From Streptomyces sp. Ru62 (GTDB lineage Bacteria; Actinomycetota; Actinomycetes; Streptomycetales; Streptomycetaceae), in contig NZ_PQSU01000056.1 in NCBI RefSeq assembly GCF_002920615.1, positions 1-39,558 of the forward strand: DNA of 39,558 nt, written 5' to 3'. The notes beneath the pieces were generated by a model that did not search any database, had not been told where the DNA came from, and worked only from the letters and a program-made list of their open reading frames with translations. Within the stretch, counting starts at the first letter, position 1; every line of letters begins with the position of its first letter. Of this stretch, positions 1-8,905 are shown in pieces. A program made the translations under genes and the position numbers.

Positions 1-137
1 CAGGGGCCTCGCACCCCGCCCCGAAGCCGCACCCGCAGGGGCCCCGCAGAAGCCGCCGGACGGCAAGCCACCCCACCCGCCCCCCTCCGGTTAGGCTCTG
101 GCCAGGACGACAGCGGATCCGAGGGGAGACCACGGAC
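1..137. other. Non-coding leader upstream of glnE
   Basis: No convincing gene is visible in this stretch. It is C-rich. A TAGGCT hexamer at about 92-97 could be a -10 element for glnE, and a GAGGGGAG ribosome binding site lies at about 120-127, just before the glnE start. No clear -35 element is visible. Confidence 0.4.
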
Positions 138-3100
138 ATGACGCCGGGGCGCAGAAGCAGCACTTTCACCCGTCTGCTGCGGCACGGCTTCACCGATCCG
201 TCCGCCGCCGAACGCCTCCTCGACGGCCCCGAACTGGCCCCCGTGCGCAACGACCCCGTCCTCCTCGAAGCCCTCGGGGCGACCGCCGACCCCGACCTCG
301 CCCTGCACGGCCTGGTCCGCCTCCTGGAGGCCCAGCCCACCCCCACCGCCCATCGGGAACTGCTGGACACCCTCATCGCGGCCAAGCCGCTGCGCGACCG
401 CCTGCTCGGCATCCTCGGCGCCTCCGCCGCCCTCGCCGACCACCTCGCCCGCCACCCCGGCGACTGGCACGCCCTGGTCACCTACGAGCCGCACGACCTC
501 CACCCGGGCGTCGCGGAGTTCGAGCGCGGCCTGGCGGAGGCCACCGACCCGGTCTCGCTCCGCGTCGCCTACCGCCGCTGCCTGCTCTCCATCGCCGCCC
601 GCGACGTCTGCGGCACCACGGACGTCGCCCAGGCGGCCGCGGAGCTCGCCGACCTGGCCACCGCCACCCTCCGCGCGGCCCTGTCCCTGGCCGAACGCGC
701 GGCCCCCGAGGACGCCGCCGCCTGCCGCCTCGCGGTGATCGCGATGGGCAAGTGCGGCGGCCACGAGCTGAACTACGTCTCCGACGTGGACGTGATCTTC
801 GTGGCGGAACCGGCCGAGGGCACCCCCGAACCCCAGGCGCTGAAGGCCGCGACGAAACTCGCCTCGCACCTGATGCGGATCTGCTCCGAGACCACCGTCG
901 AGGGCTCCATCTGGCCGGTGGACGCCAACCTCCGCCCCGAGGGCCGCAACGGCCCTCTCGTGCGCACCCTCAGCAGCCACCTCGCCTACTACCAACGCTG
1001 GGCGAAGACCTGGGAGTTCCAGGCCCTGCTCAAGGCCCGCCCGGTGGCCGGGGACGCGGCGCTCGGCCAGGCGTACCTCGACGCCCTCGAACCCCTCGTC
1101 TGGAAGGCGGCGGACCGCGAGAACTTCGTGGCCGACGTGCAGAAGATGCGCCGCCGCGTCGTGGAGAACATCCCCGCGGCCGAGATCGACCGCGAGCTCA
1201 AGCTGGGCCCCGGCGGCCTGCGCGACGTCGAGTTCGCCGTCCAGCTCCTCCAGTTGGTGCACGGCCGCACCGACCCCGCCCTGCGCAGCGGCACCACCCT
1301 GGACGCCCTGACGGCGCTCGCCGCGGGCGGCTACGTCGGCCGCGAGGACGCCGCCCGCCTGGACGAGGCGTACCGCTTCCTGCGCTCCATGGAGCACCGC
1401 ATCCAGCTCTACCGCCTGCGCCGCACCCACCTCGTGCCCGAGGCGGAGCCGGACCTGCGCCGCCTCGGGCGTTCCCTGGGCCTGCGCGCCGACCCGGTGG
1501 CCGAGCTGAACCGCGAGTGGAGGCGGCACACCGGCGTCGTGCGCCGGCTGCACGAGAAGCTCTTCTACCGTCCGCTGCTCGACGCGGTCGCCCAACTGGC
1601 CCCCGGCGAGGCCCGGCTGCGCCCGGAGGCGGCCCGCGAACGCCTGGTCGCGCTCGGCTACGCCGACCCGGCCGCCGCCCTGCGCCACCTGGAGGCCCTG
1701 GCCTCCGGCGTGAGCCGCAAGGCGGCGATCCAGCGCACCCTCCTGCCGGTCCTCCTCGGCTGGTTCGCCGACTCGGCCGACCCGGACGCCGGCCTGCTGA
1801 ACTTCCGCAAGGTCTCCGACGCGCTCGGCAAGACCCCCTGGTACCTGCGCCTGCTGCGCGACGAGGGCGCGGCGGCCGAGAACCTGGCCCGCGTCCTGTC
1901 GGCGGGCCGCCTCGCCCCCGACCTGCTGATGCGCGCCCCCGAGGCGGTGGCCCTGCTGGGCGACGGCAGCGGAGCGGGCCCCACGGCCGTCGGCGGTGGC
2001 CTCGCGCCGCGGCAGCGGGCCGCGCTGGAGCAGGAGATCATGGCGGCCGTGGGCCGCGCGGAGAACGCCGCGCAGGGTGTCACCGCGGCCCGTGGCGTCC
2101 GCCGCCGTGAGCTGTTCCGCACCGCCGCCGCCGACATCGTCGGCTCCTACGGCACCGAGACCAGCCCCGCCGAGGCCGACCAGGGCGCGCTGGTGGACCG
2201 GGTCGGCGCGGCCGTCTCGGACCTCACCAAGGCGACCCTGGCCGGCACCCTGCGCGCGGTGGTCCGGGAGGGCTGGGGCGACACCCTGCCCACCCGGTTC
2301 GCGATCATCGGGATGGGCCGTTTCGGCGGGCACGAGCTGGGCTACGGCTCCGACGCGGACGTGCTGTTCGTGCACGAGCCGCAGGACGGCGTGGACGAGC
2401 ACGAGGCGTCGGCCGCCGCGAACAAGGTCGTCGCCGAGATGCGCCGCCTGCTCCAGCTCCCCAGCGCCGACCCGCCGCTGCTCATCGACGCCGACCTGCG
2501 CCCGGAGGGCAAGTCGGGCCCGCTGGTGCGCACCCTGAAGTCGTACGAGGCGTACTACCGCCGCTGGTCCCTGGTCTGGGAGTCACAGGCCCTGCTGCGG
2601 GCCGAGCCGGTCGCCGGCGACGCGGACCTCGGCCGGCGGTTCGTCGAGCTGGCCGACCCGCTGCGCTACCCCGCCAAGGGCCTCACCGAGGACGGGGTCC
2701 GCGAGATCCGCCGGCTGAAGGCCCGCATGGAGTCCGAGCGGCTGCCGCGCGGCGCCGACCCCAAGCTGCACACCAAGCTCGGCCCCGGCGGTCTGTCCGA
2801 CGTCGAGTGGACGGTCCAGCTCCTCCAGATGCGCCACGGCCACCAGGAGGCGGCTCTGCGCACCACCCGCACCCGCCAGGCCCTGGCCGCCGCGCGCGAG
2901 GCCGGGCTGCTGTCCGCGGAGGAGGCGGAGATCCTGGACGAGGCGTGGGTGCTGGCCACCCGGGTGCGCAACGCGGTCATGCTGGTCCGCGGCCGGGCCG
3001 GGGACACCTTCCCGACCGAGCCCCGCGAGCTGGCCGCCGTGGGCCGCTACCTGGGCTACGGCGCCGGGCACGCGGGGGACATGCTGGACGCGTACCGCCG

Positions 3101-3158
3101 TACCACCCGCCGGGCGCGCACGGTGGTGGAGGAGCTGTTCTACGGCGACAGGGCCTGA
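138..3158 (+). CDS. glnE: Glutamine synthetase adenylyltransferase/adenylyl-removing enzyme GlnE
   Basis: This cytoplasmic bifunctional enzyme adds AMP to, and removes it from, the conserved tyrosine of GSI (GlnA), setting its activity by nitrogen status. The 1006 residues show the family's duplicated layout of two nucleotidyltransferase domains, each followed by a helical domain. The N-terminal half has GKCGGHELNY and the metal-binding SDVDVIF (Asp216, Asp218). The C-terminal half repeats this as GRFGGHELGY and SDADVLF (Asp739, Asp741). LGPGGLRDVEF and LGPGGLSDVEW follow the two domains. Length is usual for actinobacterial GlnE. The ATG at 138 has a GAGGGGAG ribosome binding site. Its substrate GlnA is encoded at 37443-38852 and keeps the target tyrosine. 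The last 19 nt overlap the convergent PAP2 gene. Confidence 0.97.
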   Translation: MTPGRRSSTFTRLLRHGFTDPSAAERLLDGPELAPVRNDPVLLEALGATADPDLALHGLVRLLEAQPTPTAHRELLDTLIAAKPLRDRLLGILGASAALADHLARHPGDWHALVTYEPHDLHPGVAEFERGLAEATDPVSLRVAYRRCLLSIAARDVCGTTDVAQAAAELADLATATLRAALSLAERAAPEDAAACRLAVIAMGKCGGHELNYVSDVDVIFVAEPAEGTPEPQALKAATKLASHLMRICSETTVEGSIWPVDANLRPEGRNGPLVRTLSSHLAYYQRWAKTWEFQALLKARPVAGDAALGQAYLDALEPLVWKAADRENFVADVQKMRRRVVENIPAAEIDRELKLGPGGLRDVEFAVQLLQLVHGRTDPALRSGTTLDALTALAAGGYVGREDAARLDEAYRFLRSMEHRIQLYRLRRTHLVPEAEPDLRRLGRSLGLRADPVAELNREWRRHTGVVRRLHEKLFYRPLLDAVAQLAPGEARLRPEAARERLVALGYADPAAALRHLEALASGVSRKAAIQRTLLPVLLGWFADSADPDAGLLNFRKVSDALGKTPWYLRLLRDEGAAAENLARVLSAGRLAPDLLMRAPEAVALLGDGSGAGPTAVGGGLAPRQRAALEQEIMAAVGRAENAAQGVTAARGVRRRELFRTAAADIVGSYGTETSPAEADQGALVDRVGAAVSDLTKATLAGTLRAVVREGWGDTLPTRFAIIGMGRFGGHELGYGSDADVLFVHEPQDGVDEHEASAAANKVVAEMRRLLQLPSADPPLLIDADLRPEGKSGPLVRTLKSYEAYYRRWSLVWESQALLRAEPVAGDADLGRRFVELADPLRYPAKGLTEDGVREIRRLKARMESERLPRGADPKLHTKLGPGGLSDVEWTVQLLQMRHGHQEAALRTTRTRQALAAAREAGLLSAEEAEILDEAWVLATRVRNAVMLVRGRAGDTFPTEPRELAAVGRYLGYGAGHAGDMLDAYRRTTRRARTVVEELFYGDRA

Positions 3159-4000
3159 GCCGGCGCGGGGGTCCGGGCCGGGACCAGCCGGGGCAGCGCG
3201 TGCGGCAGGCTGCCGTACCACACCCGGGCCACCGTGAACCCGAAGGTCAGGCAGAGCACACCGCCCACCGCGTCCAGCCAGAAGTGGTTGGCGGTGGCGA
3301 CGATCACCAGCAGGGTGGCCGTCGGGTACAGCAGCCCCAGCACCCGCACCCACGGCACCGACGCCAGCGCGAAAACCGTCAGCCCGCACCACAGCGACCA
3401 GCCGATGTGCATCGACGGCATCGCCGCGTACTGATTCGACATGTGCTTGAGGTCGCCGGAGGCCATCGAGCCCCAGGTGTGGTGCGCCATCACGGTGTCC
3501 ACGAAGTGGCCGCCGCGCATCAGCCGGGGCGGGGCGAGCGGGAACAGGTAGTAACCGACCAGGGCCACACCCGTGGTCGCGAACAGCGCCAGCCGGGTCG
3601 CCGCGTACCGGCCGGGATGCCACCGGTACAGCCACACCAGCACCCCGAGCGTGACGACGAAGTGCAGTGTGGCGTAGTAGTAGTTCATCCCGATGATGAG
3701 CCAAGTCACCGAGTTGACGGCGTGGTTGACCGACTGCTCGACGGCGATGCCCACCGCGTGCTCGGCGCGCCAGATCCAGTCCGCGTTGCGCAGCGCCGCG
3801 GACCGCTGCTCCGGCACGGCGTTGCGGATCAGTGAGTACGTCCAGTAACTCACCGCGATCAAAAGGATCTCGAACCACAGCCGGGGCCGTCTCGGCCGCC
3901 GCAGCCGGCCCAGCGGACCGCGTGGGACCTCGCCCGTGACGGCCCGCGGAACGGCCACCTCCTCGCGACCTTCCGGCTCTGTCACGGTCGAGTCACTCAT
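3140..4000 (-). CDS. PAP2 superfamily (AUR1/IpcS-like) membrane phosphatase
   Basis: This is an integral membrane protein of the type-2 phosphatidic acid phosphatase superfamily, expected to act on a lipid phosphate at the membrane. The 286 residues begin with an Arg/Pro-rich cytoplasmic tail, then about six hydrophobic segments from residue 42 to 262. The PAP2 motifs are AAMPSMHIGWS (His198) and NHFWLDAVGG (His239, Asp243), matching the two catalytic histidines and the aspartate of the superfamily. KHMSNQYAAMPSMH resembles the inositol-phosphorylceramide-synthase-like branch. The start is the ATG at 4000. No strong ribosome binding site is visible, so it may be translated from a leaderless or malR-linked message, malR ending 68 nt upstream on the same strand. 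The true substrate cannot be read from sequence. Confidence 0.85.
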   Translation of the reverse strand: MSDSTVTEPEGREEVAVPRAVTGEVPRGPLGRLRRPRRPRLWFEILLIAVSYWTYSLIRNAVPEQRSAALRNADWIWRAEHAVGIAVEQSVNHAVNSVTWLIIGMNYYYATLHFVVTLGVLVWLYRWHPGRYAATRLALFATTGVALVGYYLFPLAPPRLMRGGHFVDTVMAHHTWGSMASGDLKHMSNQYAAMPSMHIGWSLWCGLTVFALASVPWVRVLGLLYPTATLLVIVATANHFWLDAVGGVLCLTFGFTVARVWYGSLPHALPRLVPARTPAPAQALSP

Positions 4001-4068
4001 AGGCACAGAGTCTGCCAGACAAGGCTTCCTCGGCCGATCATCCCAAGGTCGGGTCCGCAGCGCACCTT

Positions 4069-5196
4069 CTACGACGTACGGAGGACATTCGGCGCCGAAG
4101 CGGTGGAACCGCGCACCACCAGTTCCGGCATGAACACGAACTCGCTGTGCGGTGCCGGTGTCCCGCCGATCTCCTCCAGCAGCGTGCGCACCGCCGCCTG
4201 TCCCATCGCCGGGACCGGCTTGCGGATCGTGGTCAGCGGCGGGTCGGTGAAGGCGATCAGCGGGGAGTCGTCGAACCCGACCACCGACACGTCCCGGGGC
4301 ACCTCCAGACCCCGCTGCCGGGCCGCCCGTATCGCGCCCAGCGCCATCATGTCGCTGGCGCAGACCACCGCGGTGCAGTCCCGCTCGATCAGCGCCGTCG
4401 CCGCCGCCTGACCGCCCTCCAGGGTGTACAGCGAGTGCTGGATCAACTCCGTCTCGACGGTCTGGGCGGCCAGCCCCAGCTGGTCCTGCACCGCCCGGAC
4501 GAAGCCCTCGATCTTGCGCTGCACGGGCACGAACCGCTTCGGCCCGAGCGCCAGCCCGATGCGGGTGTGCCCCAGCGACACCAGGTGCGTGACCGCCAGC
4601 GACATCGCCGCCCGGTCGTCGGGGGAGATGAACGGCGCCTGCACCTTCGGCGAGAACCCGTCCACCAGCACGTACGGCACGCCCTGGGCGCGCAGCCGCT
4701 CGTAGCGCTGCATGTCGGCGGTGGTGTCCGCGTGCAGCCCGGAGACGTAGATGATCCCGGCGACCCCGCGGTCCACGAGCATCTCGGTCAGCTCGTCCTC
4801 GGTCGACCCGCCCGGGGTCTGCGTGGCGAGCACCGGCGTGTAGCCCTGGCGGGTCAGCGCCTGGCCGATGACCTGCGCCAGGGCCGGGAATATCGGGTTC
4901 TCCAGCTCCGGCGTGATCAGGCCCACCAGGCCCTCGCTGCGCTGCCGCAGCCGTACCGGGCGCTCGTAGCCCAGCACGTCCAGCGCGGCGAGCACGGACT
5001 GACGGGTGGTGGCGGCGACTCCCGGCTTCCCGTTGAGGACCCGGCTGACGGTCGCTTCGCTCACCCCCGCCTGCGCAGCGATGTCGGCAAGCCGTGTGGT
5101 CACGGCACCGGACTGTACCGGTCGTATCTCCCCTTGCACACCGGCCGGACGCCGGGCGCGGGCGGGCGTACGGCCTGCCGTGGGTTGCTGCGTCAT
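4069..5196 (-). CDS. malR: LacI/GalR-family maltose regulator MalR
   Basis: This is a transcriptional repressor of the maltose operon. The 375-residue protein has an Arg/Pro-rich N-terminal extension, then a LacI helix-turn-helix at residues 35-60 (RLADIAAQAGVSEATVSRVL, then a hinge), then a periplasmic-binding-protein-like sugar-sensing domain ending near VVRGSTASAPN. The ATG at 5196 is preceded by GAGGGAG at correct spacing, so upstream in-frame starts up to 5361 were not used; they would run through the operator region. It is divergent from malE, and inverted CTTGC/GCAAG repeats lie in the shared region. In S. coelicolor, MalR mediates maltose induction and glucose repression of malEFG (established knowledge). 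Identification rests on family plus context. Confidence 0.92.
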   Translation of the reverse strand: MTQQPTAGRTPARARRPAGVQGEIRPVQSGAVTTRLADIAAQAGVSEATVSRVLNGKPGVAATTRQSVLAALDVLGYERPVRLRQRSEGLVGLITPELENPIFPALAQVIGQALTRQGYTPVLATQTPGGSTEDELTEMLVDRGVAGIIYVSGLHADTTADMQRYERLRAQGVPYVLVDGFSPKVQAPFISPDDRAAMSLAVTHLVSLGHTRIGLALGPKRFVPVQRKIEGFVRAVQDQLGLAAQTVETELIQHSLYTLEGGQAAATALIERDCTAVVCASDMMALGAIRAARQRGLEVPRDVSVVGFDDSPLIAFTDPPLTTIRKPVPAMGQAAVRTLLEEIGGTPAPHSEFVFMPELVVRGSTASAPNVLRTS

Positions 5197-5227
5197 CGCG
5201 CTCCCTCGGGATTCTCGGTGGCAAGAG

Positions 5228-5246
5228 CTTGCAAGTCTTGCACAAG
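5228..5246. promoter_or_regulatory. Putative MalR operator pair next to malR
   Basis: Two adjacent inverted half-site pairs, CTTGCAAG (5228-5235) and CTTGCACAAG (5237-5246), lie 32-50 bp upstream of the malR start. They share the CTTGCA half-site with the other putative sites of this locus, so malR is probably autoregulated. Assignment to MalR is inference from motif and position. Confidence 0.7.
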
Positions 5247-5329
5247 TGTCGTCATCGCCGCTCAGCGCCTGCGCCGCTGGGTCGCGCCGCGGTCGCCGGC
5301 TGGTCACGACGGAGTAACCATCGTCTCCC

Positions 5330-5350
5330 CTTGCACTTTTTTTCTGCAAG
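5330..5350. promoter_or_regulatory. Putative MalR operator in the malR-malE intergenic region
   Basis: Arms CTTGCAC (5330-5336) and CTGCAAG (5344-5350) are separated by a run of seven T. This wide inverted repeat has the same outer half-sites and nearly the same width as the palindrome upstream of the amylase at 10702-10725. It is placed to control malE transcription. A GCAACGCTT sequence at about 5358-5366 may be a further weak half-site. Confidence 0.7.
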
Positions 5351-5479
5351 GTCTTTCGCAACGCTTACATGGCTGTTACGTTCCCATCGCCCGGCCGCGG
5401 CAACGGCGCAGTCGGCAAGTCGCAGGGGCGGACGGGACCGTCCCCTGTACCACTCGGGCTTAACCCTCAAGGAGAACTC

Positions 5480-6754
5480 ATGCGGCGTGGCATAGCGGCC
5501 TCCGCGCTGGTGGCGTCCCTCGCCCTGACGGCGACGGCGTGCGGCGGGAGCGACAGCGACAGCGGGAAGTCGGACGGCCCGGTCACCATCACCTGGTGGG
5601 ACACCTCCAACGCCACCAATGAGGCGCCGACGTACAAGGCCCTGATCCAGCAGTTCGAGGCTGCCAACAAGGACGTCAAGGTCAAGTACGTCAACGTCCC
5701 CTTCGACCAGGCGCAGAACAAGTTCGACACCGCGGCCGGCGCCAAGGGTGCCCCGGACGTGCTGCGCTCGGAGGTCGGCTGGACCCCCGCCTTCGCCAAG
5801 AAGGGCTTCTTCCTGCCCCTCGACGGCACCGAGGCCCTCGCCGACCAGGGCAAGTTCGAGCCGAACCTGATCAAGCAGGCCCAGTACGAGGGCAAGACCT
5901 ACGGCGTGCCGCTGGTCACCGACACCCTCGCGCTGGTCTACAACAAGGCCCTGTTCAAGAAGGCCGGCATCACCGAGGCCCCCAAGACCTGGGACGAGCT
6001 GAAGGCCGACGCCGCCAAGATCAAGGACAAGGCCCAGGTCGACGGCTACTGGGGCTCCACCCAGGCCTACTACGCCCAGCCCTTCCTCTACGGCGAGGGC
6101 ACCGACACCGTCGACGCCGCCGCCAAGAAGATCACCGTGGACTCGCCGGCCGCCAAGAAGGGCTACGGCACCTGGCTGAGCCTGTTCTCCGGCAAGGGCC
6201 TGCACAAGGCCGACGCCACCGCAGACGCCTACGCCCACATCCAGGACGCGTTCGTCAACGGCAAGGTCGCCGCGATCATCCAGGGCCCCTGGGAGATCAC
6301 GAACTTCTACAAGGGCAGCGCCTTCCAGGACAAGGCGAACCTCGGCATCGCCACCGTCCCGGCGGGCTCCACCGGCAAGGCGGGCGCCCCGACCGGCGGC
6401 CACAACCTCTCGGTCTACGCCGGCTCGGACAAGGCCCACCAGGCGGCGGCCCTGAAGTTCGTCAAGTTCATGACCTCGGCGCCGTCCCAGGAGACCATCG
6501 CCCTGAAGAACTCCACTCTGCCCACCCGCTCCGACGCCTACACCGACAAGGTCAAGGCCGACCCGGGCATCGCCGGTTACCAGGGCGTCCTCGCCGCCGC
6601 CCAGCCCCGCCCGGCGCTGCCCGAGTACAGCTCCCTGTGGGGTCCGCTCGACACCGAGCTGCCCAAGGTCGCCAGCGGCAAGGAGTCGCTGGACAAGGGC
6701 CTGGGCAACGCCGAGCTGGCCATCTCCAAGCTCGTGAGCGGCTTCAGCAAGTAA
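5480..6754 (+). CDS. malE: Maltose/maltodextrin-binding lipoprotein MalE
   Basis: This is the extracellular, lipid-anchored solute-binding protein of a family-1 carbohydrate ABC importer. The 424-residue product starts MRRGIAASALV and has a lipoprotein signal ending in the lipobox LTATAC, with the cysteine at about residue 21. It continues as a typical extracellular sugar-binding domain (VTITWWDTS near the mature N-terminus, IIQGPWEITNFYKG in the C-terminal lobe). The ATG at 5480 has an AAGGAGA ribosome binding site, so the in-frame ATG at 5369 is rejected because it lies next to the operators and would add a non-signal extension. It is the first gene of malEFG. A strong 19-bp hairpin follows it, which would let malE mRNA accumulate above malFG, as is usual for binding-protein genes. 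Confidence 0.95.
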   Translation: MRRGIAASALVASLALTATACGGSDSDSGKSDGPVTITWWDTSNATNEAPTYKALIQQFEAANKDVKVKYVNVPFDQAQNKFDTAAGAKGAPDVLRSEVGWTPAFAKKGFFLPLDGTEALADQGKFEPNLIKQAQYEGKTYGVPLVTDTLALVYNKALFKKAGITEAPKTWDELKADAAKIKDKAQVDGYWGSTQAYYAQPFLYGEGTDTVDAAAKKITVDSPAAKKGYGTWLSLFSGKGLHKADATADAYAHIQDAFVNGKVAAIIQGPWEITNFYKGSAFQDKANLGIATVPAGSTGKAGAPTGGHNLSVYAGSDKAHQAAALKFVKFMTSAPSQETIALKNSTLPTRSDAYTDKVKADPGIAGYQGVLAAAQPRPALPEYSSLWGPLDTELPKVASGKESLDKGLGNAELAISKLVSGFSK

Positions 6755-6760
6755 GCCCGC

Positions 6761-6810
6761 GTGGCCGTCGGATCCTTCCGCGTGAACGGGGGGAAGGGTC
6801 CGACGGCCAC
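6761..6810 (+). terminator. malE-malF intergenic stem-loop
   Basis: Arm GTGGCCGTCGGATCCTTCC (6761-6779) pairs with 6792-6810 over 19 bp with one G-U pair and a 12-nt loop. There is no U-tract. Its place between malE and malF suggests an attenuator or 3'-end stabiliser that raises binding-protein mRNA relative to the permease genes. Confidence 0.8.
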
Positions 6811-6858
6811 CACCCTGTGCCCGGCCCAACCCCTTGATCTTCTTGAAGGTGTCGAACC

Positions 6859-7863
6859 ATGACAGTCGCCATCGACCGCGCGACCGGCAAGCGCCGCGGT
6901 GACCGCGCGCCTCGGCCCGGGCTGGGGCAGCGCTTCCGAAACGGTTTCCAGAAGTACTGGTACGCCTACGCGATGATCGCCCCGGTGGTCGTCGTGCTCG
7001 GCGTCCTCGTGGGCTACCCGCTGGTCCGGGGCTTCTACCTGACCCTCACCGACGCCAACAGCCTGAACTCGGCGCGCACGATCGGCGTCAACCACATCGA
7101 CGCCACGTACAAGTTCATCGGCCTGGACAACTACCACGACATCCTCTTCGGCCCGACGGCGTACGACCGGTTCTGGTCGCACTTCCTGTGGACCGTGTTC
7201 TGGACGGTCGCCTGCGTGGCCCTGCACTACAGCATCGGTCTCGGTCTCGCGCTCATGCTCAACCAGAAGCTGCGCGGCCGTACGGCCTACCGGCTGCTGC
7301 TCGTCCTGCCCTGGGCCGTGCCGACCTTCGTCACCGTCTTCTCCTGGCGGATCATGCTCGCCGACTCCGGCGTGCTCAACCAGATCCTCGGCTCCCTCCA
7401 CCTGCCCCAGCCGGAGTGGCTGGAGGACACCTTCTGGCAGCGGTTCTCCGCGATCATGGTCAACACCTGGTGCGGTGTGCCGTTCATGATGCTGTCCCTG
7501 CTCGGCGGCCTGCAGTCCATCGACTCCTCGCTGTACGAGGCCGCCGAGATGGACGGCGCGAGCGCCTGGCAGCGGTTCCGGCACGTCACCCTGCCCGGCC
7601 TGCGCTCGGTCAGCTCCACCGTCGTGCTGCTCGGCATCATCTGGACCTTCAACCAGTTCGTCATCATCTTCCTGCTGTTCGGCAAGAACTCCGCCCCGGA
7701 CGCCCAGATCCTCGTCACCTGGGCCTACCAACTGGGCTTCGGCCAGCAGCCGCGCGACTTCGCCCAGTCCGCCGCGTACGGCGTGCTGCTGCTGTCGATC
7801 CTGACCGTCTTCACCTCCTTCTACTTCCGCTGGCTGAAGCGCAATGACCAGCTCGCCGTCTGA
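6859..7863 (+). CDS. malF: Maltose ABC transporter permease MalF
   Basis: This is an inner-membrane permease subunit of the maltodextrin importer. The 334 residues have a basic cytoplasmic N-terminus and six predicted membrane segments (the first near YAYAMIAPVVVVLGVLVGYP). The binding-protein-dependent permease EAA loop reads EAAEMDGASAWQRFRHVTLP and docks the ATPase. It is shorter than E. coli MalF (514 aa), as is usual in Gram-positive systems. The ATG at 6859 has an AAGGTG ribosome binding site. It is separated from malG by 19 nt, so the two are co-translated. No ATPase gene is present in the window; in Streptomyces the shared ATPase MsiK energises such importers (established knowledge). 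Confidence 0.95.
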   Translation: MTVAIDRATGKRRGDRAPRPGLGQRFRNGFQKYWYAYAMIAPVVVVLGVLVGYPLVRGFYLTLTDANSLNSARTIGVNHIDATYKFIGLDNYHDILFGPTAYDRFWSHFLWTVFWTVACVALHYSIGLGLALMLNQKLRGRTAYRLLLVLPWAVPTFVTVFSWRIMLADSGVLNQILGSLHLPQPEWLEDTFWQRFSAIMVNTWCGVPFMMLSLLGGLQSIDSSLYEAAEMDGASAWQRFRHVTLPGLRSVSSTVVLLGIIWTFNQFVIIFLLFGKNSAPDAQILVTWAYQLGFGQQPRDFAQSAAYGVLLLSILTVFTSFYFRWLKRNDQLAV

Positions 7864-7882
7864 CGCCGCAGGAGCCGCCGCC

Positions 7883-8788
7883 ATGAGCACCACGACCCTG
7901 GACAAGACCGAGACCGCCCCGGCCCCCGCGACCGCCCCCCGGCGCCGCGTGCGCCGGCGCGGCGAGCGCAGCCCGGCCGGCGCCGCCCTGCTGCACGGCG
8001 GCCTCGCCGTGGCGAGCCTGATCGCCCTGGCCCCGGTGGCCTGGCTGTTCTACCTGTCCCTCGGCCCGGACAAGGAGGACTACCTGCACCCGGCGGACAT
8101 CGCGGGCAAGTTCAGCTTCTCGAACTACAGCTTCGTGCTGCAGCACACCGGGTTCCTGGACTGGTTCAAGTCGACGATGATCGTGGCGCTCGGCACGACG
8201 TTCATCGGTGTCCTGGTCGCCGCCACCACCGGCTACGCGGTCTCCCGGATGCGCTTCCCCGGCTACAAGCAGCTGATGTGGGTCCTGCTGCTCACGCAGG
8301 CCTTCCCGATCGCCATCCTGATCGTGCCGATGTACGAGATCTTCAGCGAGCTCGGCCTCATCGACACCTACTGGGCGCTGATCCTCATCAACTGCACCAC
8401 CGCCGTGCCGTACAGCGCCTGGCTGCTCAAGGGGTACTTCGACACCATCCCCTTCGAGATCGACGAGGCCGGCCGGGTGGACGGGCTCAGCCCCTTCGGC
8501 ACCTTCTTCCGGCTGATCCTGCCGCTGGCCCGCCCGGGCCTGGCCGTGGCCGCGTTCTACAACTTCATCACCGCCGTCGGCGAGGTCGCCTTCGCGACCA
8601 CCTTCCTGCTGGACGACTCCAAGTACACCTTCGCCGTCGGTCTGCAGACCTTCGTCAGCGAGCACGACGCCCAGTGGAACTACATGGCCGCCACCGCGGT
8701 GCTGATCGCGATACCCGTGACCGTGTTCTTCTACCTCGTGCAGAAGAACCTCGTCACCGGTCTCACCGCCGGCGGCACCAAGGGCTGA
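7883..8788 (+). CDS. malG: Maltose ABC transporter permease MalG
   Basis: This is the second permease subunit and would form the transport channel with MalF. The 301 residues contain a long Ala/Pro/Arg-rich N-terminal tail, six predicted membrane segments and the EAA loop EIDEAGRVDGLSPFGTFFRL. The ATG at 7883 has a GCAGGAG ribosome binding site 8 nt upstream. An upstream in-frame ATG at 7844 lies inside malF and has no good site, so it was not chosen. The C-terminus ends VTGLTAGGTKG. A 15-bp hairpin follows before the alpha-glucosidase gene. Confidence 0.95.
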   Translation: MSTTTLDKTETAPAPATAPRRRVRRRGERSPAGAALLHGGLAVASLIALAPVAWLFYLSLGPDKEDYLHPADIAGKFSFSNYSFVLQHTGFLDWFKSTMIVALGTTFIGVLVAATTGYAVSRMRFPGYKQLMWVLLLTQAFPIAILIVPMYEIFSELGLIDTYWALILINCTTAVPYSAWLLKGYFDTIPFEIDEAGRVDGLSPFGTFFRLILPLARPGLAVAAFYNFITAVGEVAFATTFLLDDSKYTFAVGLQTFVSEHDAQWNYMAATAVLIAIPVTVFFYLVQKNLVTGLTAGGTKG

Positions 8789-8803
8789 CGCCCGCCACTG
8801 TCC

Positions 8804-8851
8804 AGGCGGGCCGCGGTGTCCATCCGACCCCGCTGTCACCGCGGCCCGCCT
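8804..8851 (+). terminator. Stem-loop between malG and the alpha-glucosidase gene
   Basis: A perfect 15-bp inverted repeat (AGGCGGGCCGCGGTG at 8804-8818 with its complement at 8837-8851) with an 18-nt loop. There is no U-tract. It probably attenuates or ends the malEFG transcript while allowing some read-through. Confidence 0.75.
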
Positions 8852-8905
8852 CGCCGCCGCACCCACCGACCTCCCACCATGCCCCAGTTACGTATCAAGG
8901 ACGCC

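Noticed and set aside
752..2110. 452-residue frame within glnE
   Set aside because: Pro/Arg-rich shifted-frame translation of glnE, with no family features.
2583..3878. 431-residue minus-strand frame across glnE and the PAP2 gene
   Set aside because: Out of frame with the clear PAP2 protein and lacking motifs; a compositional artefact.
8816..8905. Upstream GTG start for the alpha-glucosidase
   Set aside because: The GTG lies in an arm of a 15-bp hairpin and the added residues are Arg/Pro-rich. ATG 8906 has a proper ribosome binding site.
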